DNA from: Gammaproteobacteria bacterium
GTDB lineage: Bacteria; Pseudomonadota; Gammaproteobacteria; Pseudomonadales; Azotimanducaceae
Length of the DNA: 5,719 bases
Direction: 5' to 3'
Assembly (NCBI GenBank): GCA_002711495.1
Contig: PARM01000030.1
Span: 1-5,719 of the forward strand
Numbering within the stretch: position 1 is the first letter of the stretch; the number at the start of each line of letters is the position of its first letter. The position numbers were made by a program, and so were the translations under genes. Under the pieces are notes generated by a model. That model was given only the letters and a program-made list of their open reading frames with translations. It did no database searches and had not been told where the DNA came from. This document shows positions 1 through 5,719 of this stretch, piece by piece.

Positions 1-675
1 CGAATCTCGTTAGGTATTAAACAGTGTCTGGGAAACCCCTGGGAAGAGTTCGCTAAGACCAGAGAAAAGGGAGATAAGATAAAGGGATACATCAAGTCGA
101 TAACAGATTTTGGGATTTTTATAGGATTAGATGGAAATATTGATGGGTTGGTCCATTTGTCGGATATTTCATGGACCGAGCCCGGAGAACAGGCGGTGCG
201 TCTTTTTACCAAGGGCGATGAAATAGAGACAGTGATTCTTGCAATAGATGCTGAGAGAGAAAGAATCTCATTGGGGCTTAAGCAACTTGAAAATGACCCA
301 TTTATGGAGTTTGTTTCTGAGCGAGATAAAGGATCAATAGTTAAAGGAACCGTAAAGGAAGTCGATGCAAAACAAGCGATCCTGGTTCTCGCTGAAGATG
401 TTGAAGCGTCTCTAAAAGTTGGAGAGATCAGTATTGACAGAGTCGATGACGCCAGAAACGCCGTATCCTTAGGTGAAGAGATTGAAGTGGCGATTATTGC
501 AATAGATAGGAAATCAAGATCAATTGCTGTTTCCAAAAAAGCTAAGGCGATGGCAGAAGAAGAATTAGCCGTTCGTGAACATCGAGAAAAGAGCGATGAA
601 GTTCAGCCGACCACTATTGGCGATTTAATAAAGAAAAAGATGGATGGTTCAGAAGAGGAATCGGGAAAAAGCTAA
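1..675 (+). CDS. rpsA: 30S ribosomal protein S1, C-terminal part (5' end outside window)
   Basis: Ribosomal protein S1 binds mRNA on the 30S subunit and helps load transcripts, especially those with weak Shine-Dalgarno sequences. The frame is open from the first base and gives 224 residues before TAA at 673-675. The opening residues RISLGIKQC are the end of S1 repeat 4. Repeat 5 spans about residues 23-95, with the signature ITDFGIFIGLDG near 34-45 and GLVHLSDISW near 49-58, and it ends in a second RISLGLKQL. Repeat 6 spans about 109-181 and is more diverged, as in E. coli. An acidic and lysine-rich tail of about 43 residues follows. The E. coli protein has about 557 residues, so roughly 60 percent lies upstream of the window. 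ihfB follows after 27 bases, the usual gammaproteobacterial order, and is probably co-transcribed or read through. The identification is firm because both repeats align with E. coli S1 without gaps in the core. Confidence 0.97.
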   Translation, partial: RISLGIKQCLGNPWEEFAKTREKGDKIKGYIKSITDFGIFIGLDGNIDGLVHLSDISWTEPGEQAVRLFTKGDEIETVILAIDAERERISLGLKQLENDPFMEFVSERDKGSIVKGTVKEVDAKQAILVLAEDVEASLKVGEISIDRVDDARNAVSLGEEIEVAIIAIDRKSRSIAVSKKAKAMAEEELAVREHREKSDEVQPTTIGDLIKKKMDGSEEESGKS

Positions 676-702
676 GAGATAGGATAGACCTTTGCTCTAA
701 AA

Positions 703-1011
703 ATGACTAAATCAGACCTAATAGAGAAAATATCCTTTTCACAGGGACAACTATCGTACAGAGACGTTGAGCTTTCTGTAAAAACTATTATTGAGAAAAT
801 GGCTGATAGGCTCTCGTCGGGAGAAAGGATAGAAATACGTGGCTTTGGGAGTTTTTGTCTCCACTATCGCGCTCCAAGGATGGGTAGAAATCCGAAAACT
901 GGAGAAAAAGTGTCATTGCGAGGCAAACACGTTCCGCATTTCAAACCGGGTAAAGAACTTCGCGAGAGAGTGAACTTTGACGCTGCCACGCCGAGCTTAG
1001 AGTCGGTTTAA
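703..1011 (+). CDS. ihfB: Integration host factor subunit beta
   Basis: IHF-beta pairs with IHF-alpha to form a nucleoid protein that bends DNA sharply at specific sites, acting in transcription, replication and recombination. The product has 102 residues and starts [10 protein letters not shown], almost identical to E. coli IHF-beta (MTKSELIERL), which supports the ATG at 703. Visible family features are [11 protein letters not shown] at 41-51, including the DNA-contacting Arg46; GRNPKTGE at 61-68 in the DNA-embracing arm, with the intercalating Pro64; and [11 protein letters not shown] at 77-87. It is IHF rather than HU because of the beta-specific start and the HYRAPR segment at 54-59. The C terminus runs about eight residues past the E. 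coli protein. The nearest purine-rich stretch (AGGATAG, 681-687) is about 15 bases from the ATG, too far for a good Shine-Dalgarno sequence. No separate promoter is visible in the 27-base gap after rpsA. Confidence 0.96.
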   Translation: MTKSDLIEKISFSQGQLSYRDVELSVKTIIEKMADRLSSGERIEIRGFGSFCLHYRAPRMGRNPKTGEKVSLRGKHVPHFKPGKELRERVNFDAATPSLESV

Positions 1012-1017
1012 TAGGAT

Positions 1018-1033
1018 TTGATCGGGCGATCAA
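1018..1033. repeat. Palindrome just after ihfB (hairpin or weak terminator)
   Basis: TTGATCG and CGATCAA form perfect 7-base arms around GG. As RNA, a realistic hairpin is six pairs (TTGATC/GATCAA) with a GGGC loop. The following bases, 1034-1045 (CTTAGTTTGTTT), are T-rich but not an uninterrupted T run, so this would be a weak intrinsic terminator at best. It lies between ihfB and the lapA frame and could reduce read-through or protect the ihfB mRNA end. A protein-binding dyad is equally possible. It contains two GATC sites. Confidence 0.45.
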
Positions 1034-1062
1034 CTTAGTTTGTTTAGGAAATTATCATTGGC

Positions 1063-1337
1063 GTGGAGAAATAGCTTTTTATAGAGTATTTGTTCGGTTT
1101 TTTATTTTTGGTTTTCTTTTTCTCTTAGCGTTTCTACTGTCGATTGATAATACGAAGAGAGTAGGTCTAACTTTCCTTATATATTCGTCGCCTCAGTGGC
1201 CTTTGAGTTGGTGGTTACTAGCTTTTTTTACTTTAGGAGTAATAGTCGGTTACGGTGTTTCTCTCGTCTCAAGGATGAAGCAAAAGTCTATGAGTCCGCC
1301 ACGTGGTGATCATTTAACTATGCGCGATGAACCGTGA
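1063..1337 (+). CDS. lapA: LapA-family inner membrane protein, start disrupted or non-canonical
   Basis: LapA is a small inner-membrane protein linked to lipopolysaccharide assembly. With LapB it takes part in control of LpxC, the first committed enzyme of lipid A synthesis. The frame ending at TGA 1335-1337 gives about 88 residues from codon 1071. It has a membrane helix at about residues 4-24 (YRVFVRFF, then FLFLLAFLLS), the family signature DNTKRVGLTF at 26-35, a short loop ending SSPQWPLSW, and a second helix at about 46-66 with the AFFTLGVIVG motif. A basic tail (SRMKQK) follows. Positive charges at both ends predict an N-in, C-in topology. The location after ihfB matches the family. The frame is open back to 981 but contains no ATG, GTG or TTG before the first helix. 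GTG at 1063 would start V-E-K-I-A-F-Y if one A were added to the A run at 1069-1071; as written it stops at TAG 1072-1074. The given span includes that presumed shift, so its length is not a multiple of three. Other options are a rare ATA or ATC start, or a pseudogene. lapB does not follow. Confidence 0.66.
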
Positions 1338-1363
1338 GATTTTCCTCACTCGGTTGGATTTTT
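1330..1363 (+). terminator. Probable Rho-independent terminator of the rpsA-ihfB-lapA block
   Basis: AACCG (1330-1334) pairs with CGGTT (1351-1355), and TGAG (1335-1338) pairs with CTCA (1345-1348). The loop is ATTTTC, with a two-base bulge (CT) on the 3' side. GGA and a run of five T at 1359-1363 follow. The stem overlaps the lapA stop codon. The opposite strand has no T tract after the stem, so it works in the rightward direction only. The bulge and the three-base gap before the T run lower confidence. Confidence 0.55.
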
Positions 1364-1419
1364 CCATTCGAAGAGAAGAATTGCCTTGCCTGAGAGGCCG
1401 ACTAAATTCTCTCGATAAT

Positions 1420-1495
1420 TGGCTCCCCGACCTGGGCTCGAACCAGGGACCCAATGATTAACAGTCATTTGCTCTACCAACTGAGCTATCGGGGA
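1420..1495 (-). tRNA. tRNA-Asn (anticodon GUU)
   Basis: Read on the minus strand this is a complete 76-base tRNA. The acceptor arms TCCCCGA and TCGGGGA pair in all seven positions, followed by discriminator G and an encoded CCA (1420-1422). The D arm is GCTC/GAGC. The anticodon stem AATGA/TCATT holds the loop CTGTTAA, with normal T33 and anticodon GTT at plus-strand positions 1460-1462. The variable region is GGGTC, and the T arm CCTGG/CCAGG carries the standard TTCGAGC loop. It decodes AAC and AAU. It diverges from uvrB and converges on lapA. No T-rich terminator is visible on its own strand within the next 80 bases. The identity is clear from the cloverleaf and from its similarity to E. coli tRNA-Asn. 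Confidence 0.97.
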
Positions 1496-1504
1496 AGAAT
1501 AATT

Positions 1505-1528
1505 AATGGGAAAGTTTAAAGACCCATT
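1505..1528. repeat. Inverted repeat in the tRNA-Asn/uvrB divergent region
   Basis: AATGGG (1505-1510) and CCCATT (1523-1528) are perfect 6-base arms separated by 12 bases. The arms bracket the tRNA-Asn -10 box, and the repeat lies about 50 bases upstream of the uvrB ATG. It could be an operator affecting one or both genes, or chance. It does not resemble a LexA box: the 80-base gap has no CTG trinucleotide, so the CTG-N10-CAG pattern is absent. Confidence 0.4.
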
Positions 1529-1541
1529 TGGAAATCGTCAA
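1513..1541 (-). promoter_or_regulatory. Sigma-70-type promoter for tRNA-Asn
   Basis: On the minus strand, TTGACG (plus 1536-1541, five of six consensus bases) is followed after exactly 17 bases by TAAACT (plus 1513-1518, four of six). The -10 box ends 17 bases before the tRNA 5' end, so the leader would be short, as is usual for tRNA genes. The spacing and -35 quality make this the best promoter in the window. The -10 box lies inside the dyad at 1505-1528. Confidence 0.72.
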
Positions 1542-1575
1542 TAAGCATTAATAGCGGTGTGTCATTTAAACGATT

Positions 1576-3588
1576 ATGTTGAAGAAAAAATTTAAAATTG
1601 AGTCCAAGTACTCGCCTGCTGGTGATCAACCTGAAGCTATAAACTCACTTATTGAGGGTATTGAATCTGGGCTCGGGTACCAGACTCTGCTTGGAGTTAC
1701 CGGTTCGGGAAAAACTTTTACTATCGCAAAAGTTATCGAAAAGTTACAGAGGCCCACCTTAGTAATGGCTCCAAATAAAACCTTGGCGGCGCAACTTTAT
1801 GGAGAATTTAAAGAGTTTTTCCCAAAGAACGCGATAGAGTATTTTGTTTCTTATTACGATTATTATCAGCCCGAGGCCTATGTCCCATCATCTGATACCT
1901 ATATCGAAAAAGACGCCAGTATAAACGAGCATATCGAACAAATGCGTTTGTCTGCTACTAAAGCGCTACTCGAGAGAGAAGACACAATTGTCGTTGCATC
2001 CGTCTCTGCAATATATGGGCTCGGGGATCCTGTCGCCTATTTGAAAATGGTTTTGCATTTAGATCGAGGCGATACAATTGATCAGAGGCAGATACTTCGT
2101 CGACTTGCTGAGATGCAGTATACACGAAATGATACTGAGCTTAGAAGATCTACCTACCGCGTTCGGGGAGACGTTATCGATATATTCCCGGCTGAGTCGG
2201 ATAGAGAGGCTATTAGAGTCGAGCTCTTTGATGAGGAAATAGAAGAGCTCTCCTACTTTGACCCACTGACTGGGGAAGTCAATCGAAAAGTCCCTAGAAT
2301 AACAATTTTTCCAAAGTCACATTATGTCACACCCCAAGAGACGCTGGATAATGCAACTATATCTATAGGACGAGAGTTAGAGTTTCGCTTGAAAGAACTC
2401 AAGCGCGTTGGAAAATTAGTTGAAGCTCAACGCTTGGAACAACGAACCCGATTTGACCTAGAGATGATGAAAGAGCTGGGTTTTTGTAGCGGTATTGAAA
2501 ACTATTCGCGCTATCTTTCTGGGAGATCAGAGGGAGAGCCGCCACCAACTCTATACGATTATTTGCCTGACACTGCTCTTCTTATCATGGATGAGTCGCA
2601 TGTAGGTGTTCCTCAACTTGGCGCTATGTATAAAGGAGATCGATCTCGAAAAGAAACGCTAGTGAACTTCGGCTTTCGCCTCCCCTCTGCTCTTGATAAT
2701 AGGCCCTTAAGATTCGAGGAATGGGAATCTAAACCAGTTCAGTCAATATTTGTTTCTGCCACACCTAGCGCATACGAAATTGAAAAATCTGGTCAAATAG
2801 TAGAACAGGTTGTTCGTCCAACAGGCTTGGTCGATCCCTCTGTAGAGATACGCCCAGCTAATTCACAGGTTGACGACGTGCTCTTGGAGATTGGAAAAAG
2901 AGTCGAGACAAATGAACGAGTATTGATTACGACACTAACAAAACGCATGGCTGAAAATTTGACAGATTATTTGAGTGATAATGGGGTTCGCGTTCGATAT
3001 TTGCATTCAGACGTCGATACGGTTGAAAGGATCGAGATTATCAGAGATCTGAGGCTAGGAGAGTTCGATGTCTTAGTTGGAATCAATTTGCTAAGAGAAG
3101 GCCTTGACATGCCAGAGGTATCGCTTGTTGCTATCTTCGATGCAGACAAGGAAGGCTATTTGCGTTCCGAAAGATCGCTCATTCAAACAATAGGTCGGTC
3201 AGCGAGAAACATAAATGGTAAGGCAATCTTATACGCTGACAGAAAAACCGATTCGATGGAAAGAGCGATAAGAGAAACGGAAAGGAGAAGGCAAAAGCAG
3301 TTAAAACACAATGAAGAAAATAAAATTGTACCAAGAGGAATTGAACGAGAAATTTCTGATGTTCTGGAAGGGCTTCACGTAGCCAAAAGTTCAAAGAAAA
3401 GAAAAGAGCTAGCAAGAAAAGAAGGAACTGTATCTAGGAACGGATTTGTTAATGCCGAGCAACTTGGTAAAGATATTGTTTATTTGGAAAAACAAATGTT
3501 TCAATACGCTAAAGAGCTTAAGTTCGAAGAAGCCGCCAAAACAAGAGATAAAATCGAGGAATTGCGGTCGGCTTTGGTAAAAGTCTGA
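1576..3588 (+). CDS. uvrB: UvrABC excinuclease subunit B
   Basis: UvrB is the damage-verifying ATPase of nucleotide excision repair. UvrA loads it on DNA, it opens the strands around a lesion, and it recruits UvrC for dual incision. The protein has 670 residues, against 673 in E. coli, and looks complete. Visible parts are Walker A GVTGSGKT (40-47); the beta-hairpin that clamps one strand, with its tyrosines in [10 protein letters not shown] (93-102); SAIYGLGDP (144-152); the helicase motif II box DESH (339-342); SATPSAYE (394-401); motif V in [11 protein letters not shown] (505-515); motif [11 protein letters not shown] (537-545); and a C-terminal UVR domain at about 630-667 with [13 protein letters not shown], used to bind UvrC. 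All key residues are present. ATG 1576 is the only reasonable start, since TAA lies in frame at 1567-1569 and [10 protein letters not shown] matches the family N terminus. No Shine-Dalgarno sequence precedes it. No E. coli-type LexA site is visible upstream, so SOS control is not supported. Confidence 0.98.
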   Translation: MLKKKFKIESKYSPAGDQPEAINSLIEGIESGLGYQTLLGVTGSGKTFTIAKVIEKLQRPTLVMAPNKTLAAQLYGEFKEFFPKNAIEYFVSYYDYYQPEAYVPSSDTYIEKDASINEHIEQMRLSATKALLEREDTIVVASVSAIYGLGDPVAYLKMVLHLDRGDTIDQRQILRRLAEMQYTRNDTELRRSTYRVRGDVIDIFPAESDREAIRVELFDEEIEELSYFDPLTGEVNRKVPRITIFPKSHYVTPQETLDNATISIGRELEFRLKELKRVGKLVEAQRLEQRTRFDLEMMKELGFCSGIENYSRYLSGRSEGEPPPTLYDYLPDTALLIMDESHVGVPQLGAMYKGDRSRKETLVNFGFRLPSALDNRPLRFEEWESKPVQSIFVSATPSAYEIEKSGQIVEQVVRPTGLVDPSVEIRPANSQVDDVLLEIGKRVETNERVLITTLTKRMAENLTDYLSDNGVRVRYLHSDVDTVERIEIIRDLRLGEFDVLVGINLLREGLDMPEVSLVAIFDADKEGYLRSERSLIQTIGRSARNINGKAILYADRKTDSMERAIRETERRRQKQLKHNEENKIVPRGIEREISDVLEGLHVAKSSKKRKELARKEGTVSRNGFVNAEQLGKDIVYLEKQMFQYAKELKFEEAAKTRDKIEELRSALVKV

Positions 3589-3610
3589 AAAGATTCTGGC
3601 AGCGGTCTTT
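3589..3610 (+). terminator. Weak terminator-like hairpin after uvrB
   Basis: AAAGATT (3589-3595), directly after the uvrB stop codon, can pair with GGTCTTT (3604-3610) through five Watson-Crick and two G-T pairs, with an 8-base loop. ATTGTTT follows, which is T-rich but interrupted. The stem is weak, so this is only a candidate for the end of the uvrB transcript. Confidence 0.25.
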
Positions 3611-3613
3611 ATT

Positions 3614-3676
3614 GTTTACCTTTCAAAATTTAAGCGCAGCTTTCAACCTTCTTTTTAGCGAGAAGGTTATGTAAAC
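3614..3676. repeat. Nested inverted repeats between uvrB and tRNA-Val
   Basis: AACCTTCT (3645-3652) and AGAAGGTT (3661-3668) are perfect 8-base arms around an 8-base loop, TTTTAGCG. Outside them, GTTTAC (3614-3619) and GTAAAC (3671-3676) form a second perfect pair of arms. On the 3' side the two stems are only two bases apart; on the 5' side 25 bases separate them. Neither strand has a T tract right after the inner stem, so it is not a standard intrinsic terminator. It could be an RNA structure upstream of tRNA-Val, a binding site, or an atypical terminator for uvrB. Confidence 0.5.
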
Positions 3677-3704
3677 TTCTCTTAGAGAACGAAAATTTAA
3701 GATT

Positions 3705-3781
3705 AGGAATGTAGCTCAGTTGGTTAGAGCATCGTCTCGACAAGGCGAGGGTCGTCGGTTCGAATCCGACCATTCCTACCA
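3705..3781 (+). tRNA. tRNA-Val (anticodon GAC), with C at position 33
   Basis: This is a complete 77-base cloverleaf. The acceptor arms AGGAATG and CATTCCT pair perfectly, followed by discriminator A73 and an encoded CCA (3779-3781). The D arm is GCTC/GAGC with loop AGTTGGTTA. The anticodon stem is TCGTC/GGCGA with one T-G pair, the variable region is GGGTC, and the T arm is GTCGG/CCGAC with loop TTCGAAT. The anticodon loop TCGACAA places GAC at 3739-3741, reading GUC and GUU. A35, C36, A73 and a G3-C70 pair fit valine identity, and the body resembles E. coli tRNA-Val(GAC). Two things are odd: position 33 (3738) is C rather than the near-universal U, and the first pair is A1-U72. No clear promoter or terminator was found; thrS starts 58 bases downstream. 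Confidence 0.93.
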
Positions 3782-3839
3782 TAACTCGTTTGGAAAAAAA
3801 GAAATAAGCAATCTTACTAGTTTTTAAATCAGGAGACTC
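3782..3839 (+). other. tRNA-Val to thrS spacer
   Basis: This 58-base spacer has no convincing hairpin or terminator, only an A run (3794-3800), a T run (3821-3825) and the thrS Shine-Dalgarno sequence. A possible promoter, TTGGAA (3790-3795) with TTACTA (3814-3819) at 18-base spacing, is weak. The simplest reading is that thrS can be reached by transcription through tRNA-Val and freed by tRNA 3' processing; this is inference. Confidence 0.4.
3831..3836 (+). promoter_or_regulatory. Shine-Dalgarno sequence of thrS
   Basis: AGGAGA lies four bases (counted from the end of AGGAG) before the ATG at 3840. It is the only strong Shine-Dalgarno sequence in the window and fixes the thrS start, although the spacing is short. 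An in-frame TAA at 3825-3827 excludes an upstream start. Confidence 0.8.
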
Positions 3840-5719
3840 ATGATAAGCATTACGCTTCCCGACGGAAGCAAGCGCGATCTTTCGAGCCCTACAACGGTTC
3901 ATGATTTAGCTAATATGATCGGGCCTGGCTTAGCGAAGGCAACTATCGCAGGAGAAGTAAATGGTTCGTTGTGCGATGCGAGTGACCTAATCAGCGAGGA
4001 TTCTCACGTTCGAATTATTACAGCAAAAGATAAAGAGGGTTTAGAAATAATAAGGCATTCTTGTGCACATGTTATTGGCCACGCCGTTAAGCAACTCTTC
4101 CCCAGAGCGAAAATGGTGATTGGCCCTGTAATAGAGGATGGCTTTTACTACGACATCTCAACAAATATCCCGTTTTCGCCTGAGGACGTATCAAAAATTG
4201 AAACGCGAATGAAAGAATTGATCGCCACTGAATACGATGTTGTGAAAAAAATGGTCAGCAGAGAGGAAGTTATCAAAGAGTTCGCGATTCGGGGCGAGGA
4301 GTATAAGTTGCGATTAATAGAGGATATGCCTGAAGAGAAAGAGTTGGGTCTCTATTATCATGAGGAATATTTAGATATGTGTAGAGGTCCTCACGTGCCC
4401 AACACTCGGTTCTTGAAAAATTTTAAGCTCACCAAGGTTTCGGGAGCTTATTGGAGAGGGGACTCAAAAAACGAGATGCTTCAAAGAGTTTATGGGACGG
4501 CATGGGCCGAAAAAAAAGACTTGCAAGCATACCTCAAGCGATTGGAGGAAGCAGAGAAGCGCGACCATCGTAAGTTAGGAAAAAAATATGATTTGTTCCA
4601 TAATCAAGAAGAGGCACCTGGGATGGTTTTTTGGCATCCAAAAGGTTGGCAGTTGTGGCAAGTCATTGAGCAATATATTCGTTCGGTTCAAAATCAGAAT
4701 GGATATCAAGAAATTAAAACGCCACAGTTGGTCGATATGTCACTTTGGCACGCCTCGGGCCACGCAGAAAAATTCGGTGATGGCATGTACAAGGTAGCGT
4801 CGGAAAACCGAGATTTTGCCTTAAAGCCTATGAATTGCCCTTGTCATGTGCAAGTTTACAACTCTAAACTAAAAAGCTATCGAGACTTGCCGCTTAGACT
4901 CGCAGAATTTGGGTCGTGCCACAGAAATGAGGCGTCTGGCACCCTTCAGGGAACAATGCGGGTGAGAGGTTTCGTGCAGGATGATGCGCATATTTTCTGT
5001 GAGGAAGCAGATATTCAAACAGAGGTAAGTAACTTCATTGATTTGCTTCTGAGCGTCTACGAAGACTTTGGTTTTCATGAGTTGCAGATCAAACTCTCGA
5101 CGCGGCCAGACGAGCGTGTGGGATCTGATGAAATTTGGGATAAATCTGAGCAAAGCCTTGCAGAATCGCTGGATTCAAAAGATCTTGATTGGGAGTATCT
5201 GCCGGGTGAGGGAGCTTTCTATGGTCCGAAGATAGAATTTTCACTGAAAGACTGCTTGGGTCGAATATGGCAATGCGGGACGATGCAGGTTGATTTTTCG
5301 ATGCCTGAGAGACTTGGAGCTACGTATATTGCTGAGGATGGAAGCAAGAAATCACCTGTAATGCTTCATCGGGCGATCCTTGGCTCTTTTGAAAGATTTA
5401 TTGGGATACTAATTGAGCACTATGCTGGTGATTTTCCTGTTTGGCTTGCTCCAATCCAAGTCGTGCTTTGCAATATTTCTGCGAGCCAAGAGAGCTACGT
5501 AGCTGACTTTTCTGCAGTGCTCACTCTGAAAGGGTTTCGGGTGGAATCAGATCTTAGAAATGAGAAGATCGGGCTCAAAATACGAGAACATACAATCCAA
5601 AGGGTCCCATTCATGTTGGTGGTCGGAGATAAAGAAGTTGAAAACAACAAGATTTCTGTCAGGACGAGGTATGGCGATAATTTGGGAGAAATGACAAAAG
5701 AGGAATTTATTGTCTTTCT
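3840..5719 (+). CDS. thrS: Threonine-tRNA ligase (3' end outside window)
   Basis: ThrS attaches threonine to tRNA-Thr using ATP, and its N-terminal domain removes serine charged by mistake. The frame is open for 626 codons to the window edge. E. coli ThrS has 642 residues, so only about 15-20 are missing. The order is a TGS domain (about 1-62, starting [13 protein letters not shown]); the editing domain with HSCAH (His73, His77) and MCRGPH (Cys181, His185); and the class II catalytic core. The core has zinc ligands Cys333 (MNCPCH), His384 (QDDAHIFC) and His510 ([12 protein letters not shown]), and motif 2 in [11 protein letters not shown] with MRVRGF. The anticodon-binding domain starts near residue 535 ([13 protein letters not shown]) and includes [15 protein letters not shown]. 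All catalytic and editing residues align with E. coli. In E. coli, ThrS represses its own translation through a tRNA-like leader. Here the 58-base leader after tRNA-Val is too short to show that fold clearly. infC is the usual next gene but is not in view. Confidence 0.98.
   Translation, partial: MISITLPDGSKRDLSSPTTVHDLANMIGPGLAKATIAGEVNGSLCDASDLISEDSHVRIITAKDKEGLEIIRHSCAHVIGHAVKQLFPRAKMVIGPVIEDGFYYDISTNIPFSPEDVSKIETRMKELIATEYDVVKKMVSREEVIKEFAIRGEEYKLRLIEDMPEEKELGLYYHEEYLDMCRGPHVPNTRFLKNFKLTKVSGAYWRGDSKNEMLQRVYGTAWAEKKDLQAYLKRLEEAEKRDHRKLGKKYDLFHNQEEAPGMVFWHPKGWQLWQVIEQYIRSVQNQNGYQEIKTPQLVDMSLWHASGHAEKFGDGMYKVASENRDFALKPMNCPCHVQVYNSKLKSYRDLPLRLAEFGSCHRNEASGTLQGTMRVRGFVQDDAHIFCEEADIQTEVSNFIDLLLSVYEDFGFHELQIKLSTRPDERVGSDEIWDKSEQSLAESLDSKDLDWEYLPGEGAFYGPKIEFSLKDCLGRIWQCGTMQVDFSMPERLGATYIAEDGSKKSPVMLHRAILGSFERFIGILIEHYAGDFPVWLAPIQVVLCNISASQESYVADFSAVLTLKGFRVESDLRNEKIGLKIREHTIQRVPFMLVVGDKEVENNKISVRTRYGDNLGEMTKEEFIVF

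Noticed and set aside
1527..1554. TTTGGAAA about 50 bases before uvrB, with the same eight bases at 3789-3796 before thrS, as a shared -35 element
   Set aside because: The downstream -10 candidates are weak and differently spaced (15 and 18 bases), so a shared promoter type is not supported.
2967..3415. Two minus-strand open frames (2967-3149 and 3179-3415) inside uvrB
   Set aside because: They lie opposite strongly conserved UvrB helicase motifs, have no recognisable domain, and are shadows of the coding strand.
3649..3677. Possible tRNA-Val promoter: TTCTTT, 17 bases, TAAACT
   Set aside because: The -10-like hexamer matches the one before tRNA-Asn, but the -35 fits poorly and the distance to the tRNA is long, so I did not list it as a feature.
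3630..3902. A 90-residue open frame on the minus strand containing MVGFEPTTLALSRRCSN
   Set aside because: That peptide is the well-known false translation of the antisense strand of a tRNA gene; here it lies exactly opposite tRNA-Val and overlaps the thrS start.
4827..4847. ThrS motif reads MNCPCH rather than the E. coli MNCPGH
   Set aside because: The zinc ligand Cys333 and the flanking residues are kept. From memory, the residue after NCP varies among ThrS proteins, including cysteine in other proteobacteria, so I do not treat it as abnormal. An alignment would settle it.
4588..5153. A plus-strand frame at 4588-4797 and a minus-strand frame at 4869-5153 inside thrS
   Set aside because: The ThrS frame is continuous and conserved through the whole stretch; these are alternative-frame readings without family features.

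Overview
The window looks like an ordinary chromosomal housekeeping segment from a gammaproteobacterium, or a close proteobacterial relative, with a moderately AT-leaning genome. The evidence is the rpsA–ihfB–lapA gene order, protein sequences that read like the Escherichia coli family members throughout, and an IHF beta subunit, which is largely proteobacterial. Both tRNA genes carry an encoded CCA end. I see no insertion sequence, phage gene, CRISPR array, toxin-antitoxin pair or defence module, and I cannot support a new multi-gene system here.

Layout. Positions 1-675 hold the 3' end of rpsA (ribosomal protein S1). After 27 bases comes ihfB (703-1011), and then a small two-helix inner-membrane protein of the LapA family (about 1063-1337). 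The lapA reading frame has no canonical start codon. A hairpin with a T tract (1330-1363) closes this rightward block. On the minus strand, tRNA-Asn(GUU) occupies 1420-1495, with a recognisable sigma-70-type promoter at 1513-1541. Diverging from it, uvrB (1576-3588) is complete. A 116-base gap with inverted repeats follows, then tRNA-Val(GAC) at 3705-3781. Last is thrS from 3840, which runs off the right edge with nearly all of the enzyme present.

How the genes relate. Most belong to information processing: ribosomal protein S1, IHF DNA architecture, nucleotide excision repair, two tRNAs and a tRNA synthetase. LapA is the exception, an envelope protein that usually sits beside lapB; here lapB is not next to it. 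tRNA-Val and thrS may share a transcript, because no terminator is visible between them.

The points most worth a second look are tRNA-Val, which has C instead of the near-universal U at position 33, and the lapA start, where one missing A in an A run would explain the lost GTG start. Smaller points are the dyad over the tRNA-Asn promoter, the uvrB start with no Shine-Dalgarno sequence, and the nested inverted repeats upstream of tRNA-Val.
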